Shown here one piece after another: positions 1-7,201 of a stretch of 14,613 nt of DNA. A model generated the notes under the pieces. The model did not search any database, was not told the origin of the DNA, and worked only from the letters and a program-made list of their open reading frames with translations. Source of the DNA: Bacteroidales bacterium UBA3289 (GTDB taxonomy: Bacteria > Bacteroidota > Bacteroidia > Bacteroidales > UBA932); NCBI GenBank assembly GCA_002361625.1, contig DETL01000013.1, positions 12,712 to 27,324 on the forward strand. Reading direction: 5' to 3'. The number at the start of each line of letters is the position of its first letter. Positions within the stretch are counted from its first letter, which is position 1. A program made the translations under genes and the position numbers.

Positions 1-832
1 AGTTGGTGGTGAAGGCCGTGGCGCCCTTGTCGGCAAGCACGCGGCGGATGGCGATCTCCGCCTTGGCGGAATTGCGCACCTTATCCCAGTAAACCTCCTC
101 ACCGGTCTCGTCGATCTTGACGGTGTAGAGCTTCTTGTACTCCTCGACGAGAGCGTCGGTCTCGGCGTCCGTGACCTTCTTGTAGTATTCCATCAGGCTG
201 GAAACCGGGAAGTAGTCCACATGGTAGCCCAGGCGCTGCTCGAACTCGACGCGGTCGCCGTCGGTCACGGCGACATTGTTCATGTTCATGCCGAACATCA
301 GACAGCGGACGTTCTTCGCATCGGCGACACCGGCGGCCACGCGGGCCCACACGGCAATCTTCTTCTGGGCCTCGGCGTCCTTCCAGTAACCGACGACGAC
401 CTTGCGCTGCACGCGCATCCGGGTGCAGATGTGGCCGAACTCGATGTCGCCGTGGGCGCTCTGGTTCAGGTTCATGAAGTCCATGTCGATGTCACCCCAC
501 GGAATCTCCGCGTTGTACTGGGTGTGGAAGTGGAGGAGGGGCTTCTCCAGGGCCTGGAGCCCCTTGATCCACATCTTCGCCGGAGAGAAGGTGTGCATCC
601 AGGTGATGATTCCCACGCACTTCTCGTCGTTGTTGGCGGCCTTCATCACGGCCTCGACCTCCTTGCTGGAATTGGCCGTGCCCTTATAGACAATCTTCAC
701 GGGAATGATGCCGGAGGCGTTCAGGCCCTCGACCATTTCCTTGCTGTGGCCGTCCACCTGGACGACTGCGTCGCCACCGTACAGGAGCTGCGCTCCGGTG
801 ACCCACCATAATTCGCAATTTTCGTATGCCAT
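1..832 (-). CDS. araA: L-arabinose isomerase, N-terminal part (3' end outside window)
   Basis: Converts L-arabinose to L-ribulose in the cytoplasm, the first step of arabinose catabolism. The start ATG is at 830-832 on the minus strand, and 277 codons are visible. The protein opens MAYENCELWWVTGAQLLYGG, matching the AraA family start (WFVIGSQHLYG in E. coli). It carries family-typical stretches WMHTFSPAKMWIKGLQ, KPLLHFHTQYNAEIPW and IDMDFMNLNQSAHGDIEFG, then AVTDGD. The metal-binding Glu/His residues of the family lie in the C-terminal half, beyond the window edge. It is the last visible gene of the araR-symporter-araD-araA operon, 28 bases after araD. An A-rich leader without a Shine-Dalgarno precedes the ATG, as is usual in Bacteroidetes. 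No araB (ribulokinase) is seen and it may lie further on. The family assignment is secure from the motifs. Confidence 0.96.
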   Translation of the reverse strand, partial: MAYENCELWWVTGAQLLYGGDAVVQVDGHSKEMVEGLNASGIIPVKIVYKGTANSSKEVEAVMKAANNDEKCVGIITWMHTFSPAKMWIKGLQALEKPLLHFHTQYNAEIPWGDIDMDFMNLNQSAHGDIEFGHICTRMRVQRKVVVGYWKDAEAQKKIAVWARVAAGVADAKNVRCLMFGMNMNNVAVTDGDRVEFEQRLGYHVDYFPVSSLMEYYKKVTDAETDALVEEYKKLYTVKIDETGEEVYWDKVRNSAKAEIAIRRVLADKGATAFTTN

Positions 833-860
833 AATCTTTTTGTGTTTTGTGTTTTTGCGG

Positions 861-1577
861 TTATTTCTTATCCTGGCCGTAATAGGCGTTGGGGCCATGC
901 TTGCGGGAGTAATGCTTCTCGATGAGGTGCTTGTTCATCGAGGGGACATGCTCGACGATGTCGAGCGTGTTGAGGTGCAGGGTCGAGGCGATGAAGGCCA
1001 TCTTGGCGACCTCCTCGAGGACGACCGCGTTGTGGACGGCGTTGTCGGCGTCGGTGCCCCAGGCGAAGGGGCCGTGGTTCTTCACGAGGACCGCGGGGGT
1101 GTCGTCGGGGTTCATCCCCTTGAATCGCTCCACGATGACGTTGCCGGTCTCTTTTTCGTATTCCCCGAAGACCTCGGCTTTTTTCATGTCGCGGGTGCAG
1201 GGGATGTCGTCATGGAAGTAATCGGCATGGGTGGTGCCGATGTTCGGGATGTCACGGCCGGACTGGGCCCACGCGGTGGCGAAGGTGGAGTGCGTGTGCA
1301 CGACCCCGCCGATGTTCGGGAAGGCCTTGTACAGGACCACGTGCGTGGGGGTGTCGGAGGAGGGCTTGTAATGGCCCTCCACGACTTTCCCTTCCAGGTC
1401 CACGACCACCATGTCCTCGGGTTTCATGTTGTCATACGAAACCCCGGACGGCTTGATGACCACCAGGCCGGTCTCCCGGTCGATGGCGGAAACATTGCCC
1501 CAGGTGAAGATCACGAGACCGTGCTTCACGAGGTCCAGGTTGGCCTGGCAGACTTTCTTTTTGAGCTCTTCCAACAT
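861..1577 (-). CDS. araD: L-ribulose-5-phosphate 4-epimerase
   Basis: Cytoplasmic zinc enzyme converting L-ribulose 5-phosphate to D-xylulose 5-phosphate, the last dedicated step of arabinose use. It has 238 residues (E. coli AraD has 231) and the class II aldolase fold. Visible landmarks are FTWGNVSAID (about 24-33), KPSGVSYD (42-49), SSDTPTHVVLYKAFP (73-87), and zinc ligands His94 and His96 in VVHTHSTFATAW and His168 in NHGPFAWG. Asp119 in GTTHADYF corresponds to the catalytic E. coli Asp120, and the C-terminal KHGPNAYYGQ carries the conserved tyrosine. It starts three bases after the symporter stop and ends with TAA 28 bases before araA, so it is translated from the same message. Nothing is missing from the active site. 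The family call rests on known AraD motifs; the operon role is inferred from position. Confidence 0.97.
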   Translation of the reverse strand: MLEELKKKVCQANLDLVKHGLVIFTWGNVSAIDRETGLVVIKPSGVSYDNMKPEDMVVVDLEGKVVEGHYKPSSDTPTHVVLYKAFPNIGGVVHTHSTFATAWAQSGRDIPNIGTTHADYFHDDIPCTRDMKKAEVFGEYEKETGNVIVERFKGMNPDDTPAVLVKNHGPFAWGTDADNAVHNAVVLEEVAKMAFIASTLHLNTLDIVEHVPSMNKHLIEKHYSRKHGPNAYYGQDKK

Positions 1578-1580
1578 AGA

Positions 1581-3308
1581 CTACCAGAAGTAGATATAGA
1601 AGGCCACGGTGAAGGCCAGGATGATGACGGAATGGATGACGTCCCACTTGTTCCAGGAGGCGCGGGTGACGGCCTTCTGCTCCTCGGTGGCGGTGCCGAA
1701 GCACAGGCCCTGTACCTGCTCGGGGGCGGGTTTCGGGGTGAGGAGGGTGATGACGATCGCGAGGGCGATGCAGAACAGGAACATCCAGACGCAGAACGCA
1801 TAGACGTTCATCTCGTTGAAGATGTAGGTGAAGGCGTTGTGGGCTTCCGGATTGACGATCATCGTGATGAGGCGGGTGAAGCCCAGGACGAGACCCACGA
1901 TCAGGGTCCACATGCCGGCCTTCGGGGAGGTCTTCTTCCAGCTGATACCCAGCAGGAACACCGCGGCGATGGCCGGAGCGAGGAGGCTCTGGACGCTCTG
2001 GATGTAGTTATAGAGGGACTTGCCCATCCGCTGGATGACGAAGATCCACAGGACGCCGAGGACCACGACCACGACGGTGGCGATACGGCCGATGGTGACG
2101 AGTTTCTTCTCATCGGTATCCGGGTGCTTGCGCTTGTAGATGTCGATGGTGTAGAGCATCGCGGAGGAATTGTACAGGGAGGCGAGGGAGCTCATGAGGG
2201 CGGCGAGGATACCGCAGATCACGACACCCTTCAGACCCACCGGGAGGAGGGTGTTCACGAGCATCGGGAAGGCGATGTCCGGGTTCGCGACCGTGCCGTT
2301 CGGCTGGAGCTGGAGGGCGGCGGCGAGCTGCTGTCCGATGGCGGAATCCGGGGTCTTGGTGAGCGCGTAGGCGATCATGCCGGGGATGAGGAACAGGAAG
2401 ACCGGGAGGAGCTTGAGGTAGGCGCCGAAGATGGTGCCGCGGCGGGCCTCCTTCTGGTCCTTGCCGGAGAGGACGCGCTGGACGATGAACTGGTCGGTGC
2501 ACCAGTACCAGAAGCCGATGATGGCGGAGCCGAAGAGGGCGCCGTACCACGGGAACTCGGGATCCTTGCCGGAGCGCATGAGGTCGGTCATGCTGTCGCC
2601 GTACTCATTGACCGGCTGGGCGCCGCAGATGTCCATCATGGTGTTCCATCCGCCGAGCTCCTTGAGACCCAGGTACAGGATCACGAGGGAGCCGATGAGA
2701 AGGATCGGCGTCTGCAGGACGGAGGTCTTCAGGACGGATTCCATACCGCCGATGACGGTGTAGATGGCGGTGATGATCACCAGGGCGAGGGCCGCGACCC
2801 AGAAGTTGATGCCCAGGAGGGTGTTCAGCGCGAGGCCGCCGGCGAGGACGGTCACGGACACCTTGGTGAGGACGTAGCTGGCGAGGGACAGCCAGGTGAG
2901 GATCCCGCGGCTCTGCTTGTTGTAGCGCTTCTCGAGGAACTCAGGCATGGTATAGACCATGGAACGTTCGTAGAAGGGGACGAACACCCAGCCGAGGATG
3001 AGGATCATCCAGCCCTGGATTTCCCAGTGGGCCTGGGCCATGCCGGCGGAGGCGCCGGTGCCCGCGAGGCCGATCAGGTGCTCGGAGCCGATGTTGGAAG
3101 CGAAGATGGATGCGCCGATGGCAATCCAGGTGGCACTGCGGCCGCTCAGGAAGTAGTCCCCGGAGGTTTCCTTCTTCTTGCGGGAGACGTCCCAGCAGAT
3201 CCAGATCATCGCCACGAAGAACAGGGCGATCACGATCCAGTCCCAGGATGCGAGCGTGATGCGGTTCAGGTCCGCAGCCGCTGCGAGGGTCATGAAGTTG
3301 AGGTGCAT
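1581..3308 (-). CDS. Sodium:solute symporter (SSS/SGLT family), probable arabinose importer
   Basis: Inner-membrane Na+-coupled sugar transporter of 575 residues. The first membrane helix (about 22-40) is followed by the family-typical DYFLSGRSATWIAIGASIFA and SNIGSEHLIGLAGTGA (about 51-86), which include the helix that binds sodium. Further hydrophobic segments run to the C-terminus, and the length and spacing fit a 14-helix SGLT-like protein. TMPEFLEKRY and YTVIGGMESVLKTSVLQ are also typical of SSS sugar carriers. The gene lies between the Nudix-type AraR regulator and araD with gaps of 12 and 3 bases, so arabinose is the natural substrate guess, as in other Bacteroides arabinose operons. 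The substrate is inferred, not shown. Met1 is followed by a second in-frame Met at residue 6, so the true start could be five codons later. Confidence 0.9.
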   Translation of the reverse strand: MHLNFMTLAAAADLNRITLASWDWIVIALFFVAMIWICWDVSRKKKETSGDYFLSGRSATWIAIGASIFASNIGSEHLIGLAGTGASAGMAQAHWEIQGWMILILGWVFVPFYERSMVYTMPEFLEKRYNKQSRGILTWLSLASYVLTKVSVTVLAGGLALNTLLGINFWVAALALVIITAIYTVIGGMESVLKTSVLQTPILLIGSLVILYLGLKELGGWNTMMDICGAQPVNEYGDSMTDLMRSGKDPEFPWYGALFGSAIIGFWYWCTDQFIVQRVLSGKDQKEARRGTIFGAYLKLLPVFLFLIPGMIAYALTKTPDSAIGQQLAAALQLQPNGTVANPDIAFPMLVNTLLPVGLKGVVICGILAALMSSLASLYNSSAMLYTIDIYKRKHPDTDEKKLVTIGRIATVVVVVLGVLWIFVIQRMGKSLYNYIQSVQSLLAPAIAAVFLLGISWKKTSPKAGMWTLIVGLVLGFTRLITMIVNPEAHNAFTYIFNEMNVYAFCVWMFLFCIALAIVITLLTPKPAPEQVQGLCFGTATEEQKAVTRASWNKWDVIHSVIILAFTVAFYIYFW

Positions 3309-3320
3309 AATGATATTGGG

Positions 3321-3998
3321 TTAGATTTTGAAATTGCCGTCGTATTTGTCCTGGTTGAACCGGTACAGGGCCGCCCCCTTGCGGGAGGAGGTCTTGTCGA
3401 TCCGGCCGGTTTTTTCGATATAGTCCATCGCTGCGATCCGCTTGCGGAAGTTCCGCTTGTCGATGGCCTCGCCCTGGATGGCCTCGTAGAGCGTCTGCAG
3501 CTGCGTGAGGGTGAATTCCTCCGGCAGGAGGTTGATGCCCACCGGCTTCACGCCCGCCTGGTAGCGCATGAAGCGCAGGGCGTCCTGCACCATGCGGTCA
3601 TGGTCGAAGATGAGGTGGGGAATTTCGTTGAGCTTGACCCAGTGCGCATTGTGGGCCTTGACAAGCTCGTGGTCGTATTTCTTGATGTCCACGAGGGCGT
3701 AATACGCGGTGGAGAGCACCCGCTCCCCGGGGTCGCGTCCGGGATCGCCGTAGGTATGGACCTGCCGCATGTACAGGTCCCGGAGGCCGGTGAGCTCCGC
3801 CACCACGCGGCGTGCGGCGTCGTCCAGGCTCTCTCCTTCCTCCACGAATCCGCCCATCAGGGACCACTGTCCCTTCGCCGGCTCGAAGTCGCGCTGGAGC
3901 AGCAGGAGGCTCAGTTCCCCCTCCTCGAACCCGAAGATGATGCAGTCCACGGCGGCGTGGAACTTGGGATGGATGCTGTAGTAGGCTTGCGGGGCCAT
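3321..3998 (-). CDS. araR: Nudix-related transcriptional regulator, AraR type
   Basis: Cytoplasmic DNA-binding regulator of the NrtR/AraR group: an N-terminal Nudix-like sensor domain and a C-terminal winged helix, 225 residues. The Nudix region (about 10-150) has GGFVEEGESLDDAARRVVAE at 49-68. The canonical catalytic box needs REUxEExGU, and here the first Glu after Arg is Val, so it should bind a ligand rather than hydrolyse a nucleotide. The C-terminal part (about 160-225) carries FTLTQLQTLYEAIQG and DKRNFRKRI, hallmark sequences of this regulator group. In Bacteroides thetaiotaomicron a member of this family represses arabinose genes and is released by L-arabinose. I chose ATG 3996-3998 (MAPQAYYSIHPKF); the frame stays open to 4067, but that extension reads through the promoter. 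It is first in its operon and is probably autoregulated through the two inverted repeats upstream. Confidence 0.9.
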   Translation of the reverse strand: MAPQAYYSIHPKFHAAVDCIIFGFEEGELSLLLLQRDFEPAKGQWSLMGGFVEEGESLDDAARRVVAELTGLRDLYMRQVHTYGDPGRDPGERVLSTAYYALVDIKKYDHELVKAHNAHWVKLNEIPHLIFDHDRMVQDALRFMRYQAGVKPVGINLLPEEFTLTQLQTLYEAIQGEAIDKRNFRKRIAAMDYIEKTGRIDKTSSRKGAALYRFNQDKYDGNFKI

Positions 3999-4003
3999 TA
4001 GTT

Positions 4004-4022
4004 TGGTGTTATTTTTACACTT
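4004..4022. promoter_or_regulatory. Probable AraR operator, proximal site
   Basis: TGGTGT-N7-ACACTT, an imperfect inverted repeat with the same spacing and the same right half as the site at 4051-4069. It lies between the araR -7 element and the araR start codon, so a bound regulator would block the araR-operon transcript just after initiation. The assignment to AraR is inferred from the neighbouring gene. Confidence 0.55.
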
Positions 4023-4033
4023 CTTGTGTTTTG

Positions 4034-4064
4034 CAAAGATATGTATTATAAAGTGTAAATGCAA
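4034..4064 (-). promoter_or_regulatory. Promoter of the araR-symporter-araD-araA operon
   Basis: On the minus strand TTG (4064-4062) and TATCTTTG (4041-4034) are separated by 20 bases, matching the Bacteroidetes -33/-7 consensus TTG...TAnnTTTG. The -33 TTG lies inside the perfect inverted repeat at 4051-4069, which would allow repression by steric block. Confidence 0.65.
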
Positions 4065-4069
4065 CACTT
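4051..4069. promoter_or_regulatory. Probable AraR operator, distal site
   Basis: Perfect inverted repeat AAGTGT-N7-ACACTT. It overlaps the -33 element of the araR promoter and lies about 40-50 bases upstream of the divergent GH97 gene. Its centre is 47 bases from that of the site at 4004-4022. One regulator could control both directions. Confidence 0.6.
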
Positions 4070-4106
4070 TTCTGCAGAAAGTGATGGGCCGTTCTGTTTT
4101 TCTTCG

Positions 4107-4114
4107 TATCTTTG
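4107..4114 (+). promoter_or_regulatory. -7 element of the GH97 promoter, unusually close to the start codon
   Basis: TATCTTTG matches the TAnnTTTG consensus. It ends only three bases before the first candidate ATG (4118). A clear TTG at the expected -33 distance is not present. If this element is used, the message would begin at or within a few bases of the start codon. Confidence 0.45.
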
Positions 4115-4117
4115 GAC

Positions 4118-6139
4118 ATGATGAAGAAGATCGTATTGTATTTCAGTGCATTGTTGCTGAGTCTGCCCCTGGCGGCGCGCGAGGCAAGGGTGGCCGGGCC
4201 GGACGGCCGGCTGGTGGTGACTGTCTCTGACGAGGGCGGAAAGCCCGCTTATTCCGTAACCTATGACGGCGTGACCTTCCTGGAGCCTTCGCCGCTGGGT
4301 CTCAAGGCCGATATCGGGGATTTCACCGAGGGACTCCTGCTGTCCGGTTTCACCCAGAATGCGGTGGCCGATGATTACAGCGTGCCTACGATCAAGTTCT
4401 CCACGGTGCACTACCGGGCGAACCGGGGCGTGTTCCGCTTCGTGAAAGCCGGCGGGGGAACTGAAGAAAAGGTGGTCCTGGAACTGGAGGTGCAGGTAAG
4501 CGCGAACGACATCGCTTTCCGGTATAAGGTGCCTGCTCCGGACGGATGGACCAAGGTGTGCCGGGTGCTGGAGGAGGCGACAGGCTATGTGTTCCCGGAG
4601 GGAACGACCTCTTTCCTGTGCCCCCAGATGCCGCCGATGGCAGGGTTCGCCCGGACGACGCCGAGTTACGAGACCGCCTACACGGCCGATGACTCCCTGG
4701 GCAGGAACGGGGACGGATATGGCTATGTGTTCCCGGGTCTGTTCCGTCGCGGGGACAAGGGGTGGATCCTGCTGAGCGAGACCGGTGTCCATGGGAACTA
4801 CTGCGGTGGAAGGCTCATCGGCCTTGCCGACGGATCCTACCGGCTGGGCTTTCCGATGGAGGAGGAGTTCAACGGGAACGGGACGGTGACGGCCGGGATC
4901 CCGGTCCCCGGATATACGCCGTGGCGGACCATCACCGTCGGCACGGATCTCAAACCCATCGCGGAAACGACCGTGGCGTGGGACGTCGTGGAACCGCAGT
5001 ATGCGCCCTCCAAGGCCTACAGCGGCTCCAAGGGCTCCTGGAGCTGGATCATCAAGATGGACGACAGCATCAACTTCGACACCCAGAAAGAGTATGTCGA
5101 TTTCAGCGCGGCGATGGGCTGGCAGACGGTGCTCGTGGACAACTGGTGGGACACCCGGATCGGTCGGGAAAAGATCGAAGAACTGGCGGCCTATGCCCGG
5201 ACCCAGGGCGTCCAGCTCTGCCTCTGGTACAATTCCAACGGCTACTGGAACGATGCGCCGCAGGGGCCGCGGGACATCATGGACCGGAGCATTACCCGCC
5301 GGCGGGAGATGCAGTGGATGCAGAGCATCGGCATCCGGGGCGTCAAGGTGGACTTCTTCGGCTCCGACAAGCAGCAGACGATGCAGCTCTACGAGGACAT
5401 CCTGGCCGATGCCAACGACTTCGGCCTGGTGGTGGTTTTCCATGGCTGCACGCTGCCCCGGGGCTGGGAACGGATGTACCCGAACTTCGCTTCGGCCGAG
5501 GCAGTCCTGGCGAGCGAAAACCTCCATTTCTCGCAGGAACGGGACGATACGGAGGCCTTCCACGCCTGCCTGCACCCGTTCATCCGGAACACGGTGGCTT
5601 CGATGGACTTCGGCGGCAGCACTTTGAACAAGGTCTATAACGCGACGAACGATCCCGCGCTCCCGGGCACCGTCCGCCGCACGTCGGACGTCTTCGCCCT
5701 GGCGACAGCCGTTCTCTTCCAGAGTCCCGTCCAGCACTTTGCCATGGCCCCGAACAACCTCACGGATGCCCCGCAGTGGGCCGTGGACTTCATGAAGGAC
5801 GTGCCCACGCAGTGGGACGAAATCCGCTTCATCGACGGCTATCCGGGCCGATACGTGGTCCTTGCCCGCCGCTCCGGTGACAAATGGTACACCCTGGGCA
5901 TCAATGCCTCGGCCGAAACGCGCACCGTCACCCTGGATCTTCCGGCAGGGGATTACACGCTGTACAGCGATATGCCGCTTTCCGGTGACAAGGCGCAGCG
6001 GAGGTCCCGTCCCGCCTTCCAAACCGGCCCCGACTCCACCGTCGCCTCCTTCCCGAGCCACCAGGAATCCCGTACGCACCCAGGCGGCACCCTCACCGTG
6101 CAGATGCCCTGCAATGGCGGGTTTGTGATTGTGCAGTAA
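4118..6139 (+). CDS. Secreted GH97 glycoside hydrolase, retaining type (alpha-galactosidase or beta-L-arabinopyranosidase-like)
   Basis: 673 residues from ATG 4118 (the next codon is also ATG). Signal peptide MMKKIVLYFSALLLSLPLAA, then an N-terminal beta-sandwich, a (beta/alpha)8 barrel from about residue 310 (WSWIIKMDDSINFDTQKEYV, LVDNWWDTRIG, LCLWYNSNGYWNDAP), and a C-terminal sandwich. GVKVDFFGSD gives Asp412 and SENLHFS gives Glu467. The 55-residue gap equals that between nucleophile Asp415 and acid/base Glu470 of the retaining GH97 BT1871. This places the enzyme in the retaining branch, not with the inverting SusB alpha-glucosidase. Retaining GH97 enzymes include alpha-galactosidases and beta-L-arabinopyranosidases; next to arabinose genes the latter is attractive but unproven. 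It is transcribed divergently from araR and converges on the GH43 operon. The periplasm is the likely location. Confidence 0.9.
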   Translation: MMKKIVLYFSALLLSLPLAAREARVAGPDGRLVVTVSDEGGKPAYSVTYDGVTFLEPSPLGLKADIGDFTEGLLLSGFTQNAVADDYSVPTIKFSTVHYRANRGVFRFVKAGGGTEEKVVLELEVQVSANDIAFRYKVPAPDGWTKVCRVLEEATGYVFPEGTTSFLCPQMPPMAGFARTTPSYETAYTADDSLGRNGDGYGYVFPGLFRRGDKGWILLSETGVHGNYCGGRLIGLADGSYRLGFPMEEEFNGNGTVTAGIPVPGYTPWRTITVGTDLKPIAETTVAWDVVEPQYAPSKAYSGSKGSWSWIIKMDDSINFDTQKEYVDFSAAMGWQTVLVDNWWDTRIGREKIEELAAYARTQGVQLCLWYNSNGYWNDAPQGPRDIMDRSITRRREMQWMQSIGIRGVKVDFFGSDKQQTMQLYEDILADANDFGLVVVFHGCTLPRGWERMYPNFASAEAVLASENLHFSQERDDTEAFHACLHPFIRNTVASMDFGGSTLNKVYNATNDPALPGTVRRTSDVFALATAVLFQSPVQHFAMAPNNLTDAPQWAVDFMKDVPTQWDEIRFIDGYPGRYVVLARRSGDKWYTLGINASAETRTVTLDLPAGDYTLYSDMPLSGDKAQRRSRPAFQTGPDSTVASFPSHQESRTHPGGTLTVQMPCNGGFVIVQ

Positions 6140-6144
6140 AAACC

Positions 6145-6177
6145 TTGCCCCCGGTGCTGTCGCAGCGCCGGGGGCAA
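6145..6177 (-). terminator. Strong terminator hairpin between convergent GH97 and GH43 genes
   Basis: A 15-base-pair stem (TTGCCCCCGGTGCTG against CAGCGCCGGGGGCAA, one T-G pair) with a three-base loop. Read on the minus strand it is followed by GGTTTTTAC, a T-run suited to end the esterase-transporter-GH43 message. Read on the plus strand it is followed by AAAACC, so it is less convincing as a classical terminator for GH97, though the hairpin would protect that transcript's 3' end. Confidence 0.8.
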
Positions 6178-6199
6178 AACCAACCAAACATTATTAAAA

Positions 6200-7195
6200 T
6201 CACTCATCCATGCCTTCGATGGTCCGGATCGTTCCGTCCTCGTTGTAGGTGAGTTCGCATACTTTCAGGCTGCGGAGGCGGTTGATGCCCTGGGAGGGGG
6301 CGCTGTCGTGGTGGAAGAGCCACCACTTGCCGCCGAATTCCACGATGCTGTGGTGCGTGGTCCAGCCGATGACCGGGGTGAGGATCTTTCCCTGGTAGGT
6401 GAAAGGCCCGTAGGGGCTGTCGCCGATGGCATAGCACAGGCAGTGGGTGTCGCCGGTGGAGTAGCTGAAGTAGTACTTTCCGCCCCGCTTGTGGACCCAG
6501 GCCGCCTCGAAGAAGCGGCGGGCGTTGTCTTCCACTTTGATGGGGGTGCCGTCCTTGTCCAGCAGGACGACGGGCTTCGGGTCTTCGGCGAACTGGAGCA
6601 TGTCGTGGGAGAGCCGTACGACGCGGGCCGGGATGGCAGGCTGCCCGTCGGCCGGGTAGGATGTGCCGCAGTCTTTGGCGAGGTTGTCCTCGTAGCGCTG
6701 GAGCTGGCCGCCCCAGATGCCGCCGAAGAACATGTAGAATTCGTCGTCATCGTCATGCAGGACGGCTATGTCGATGGAATAGCTTCCCCGGATGGGATCC
6801 GGAAGGGCCTTGAAAGGACCGGTGGGGGAGTCCGAGACGGCGACGCCGATGCGGAAGATGTCCGTCTTGTCCTTGGCCGGGAAATACATGTAGTAGCGTC
6901 CGTCCCGGCCCTTCACCACATCGTTGTCCCAAAGCTGGCGGCGTGCCCAGGGTACATCCTTGATATCCAGGACATTGCCCCAGTCCTTGACCGGGGAGGT
7001 CATGGGGTCGCCGCCCTCGATGGAGAGGACGTGGTAGTCCTTCATGTCATACTCGCTGCCGAAGTCATCGTCCGGTGCGGCGGATTCCCAGTCATGGGAG
7101 GGATAGATGTACACCTTGCCGTCGAACACGTGGACGGACGGGTCGGCCATATAGTCCTCCGGAAGGAGGTAGCGCTTGGTAACTTTGTCTGCCAT
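6200..7195 (-). CDS. Glycoside hydrolase family 43, intracellular beta-xylosidase/alpha-L-arabinofuranosidase
   Basis: 331 residues with a five-bladed beta-propeller GH43 pattern and no signal peptide, so it probably acts in the cytoplasm on imported oligosaccharides. The three catalytic acids are visible: Asp18 as general base in YMADPSVHVFDGKVYIYPS, Asp142 as pKa modulator in SYSIDIAVLHDD, and Glu230 as general acid in RRFFEAAWVHKRGGKYYFSY. His281 and His282 sit in the GWTTHHSIVEF stretch, where GH43 often places a histidine near the active site. The stop is TGA, showing that the standard code is in use here. It lies six bases after the transporter gene and is the last gene of its operon before the hairpin at 6145-6177. 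Family members cut xylose or arabinose from xylan-type oligosaccharides; which one cannot be told from sequence alone. Confidence 0.92.
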   Translation of the reverse strand: MADKVTKRYLLPEDYMADPSVHVFDGKVYIYPSHDWESAAPDDDFGSEYDMKDYHVLSIEGGDPMTSPVKDWGNVLDIKDVPWARRQLWDNDVVKGRDGRYYMYFPAKDKTDIFRIGVAVSDSPTGPFKALPDPIRGSYSIDIAVLHDDDDEFYMFFGGIWGGQLQRYEDNLAKDCGTSYPADGQPAIPARVVRLSHDMLQFAEDPKPVVLLDKDGTPIKVEDNARRFFEAAWVHKRGGKYYFSYSTGDTHCLCYAIGDSPYGPFTYQGKILTPVIGWTTHHSIVEFGGKWWLFHHDSAPSQGINRLRSLKVCELTYNEDGTIRTIEGMDE

Positions 7196-7201
7196 ATTTC
7201 G

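Noticed and set aside
705..4001. Plus-strand open frame of 1098 codons
   Set aside because: It lies antisense to araA, araD, the symporter and araR, all with clear family motifs. It is a by-product of GC-rich codon structure and its translation is low-complexity (Gly/Asp/Glu/Val/His-rich).
4046..6187. Minus-strand open frame of 713 codons
   Set aside because: Antisense to the GH97 gene, whose catalytic residues, signal peptide and domains are all recognisable; the antisense product has no family features.
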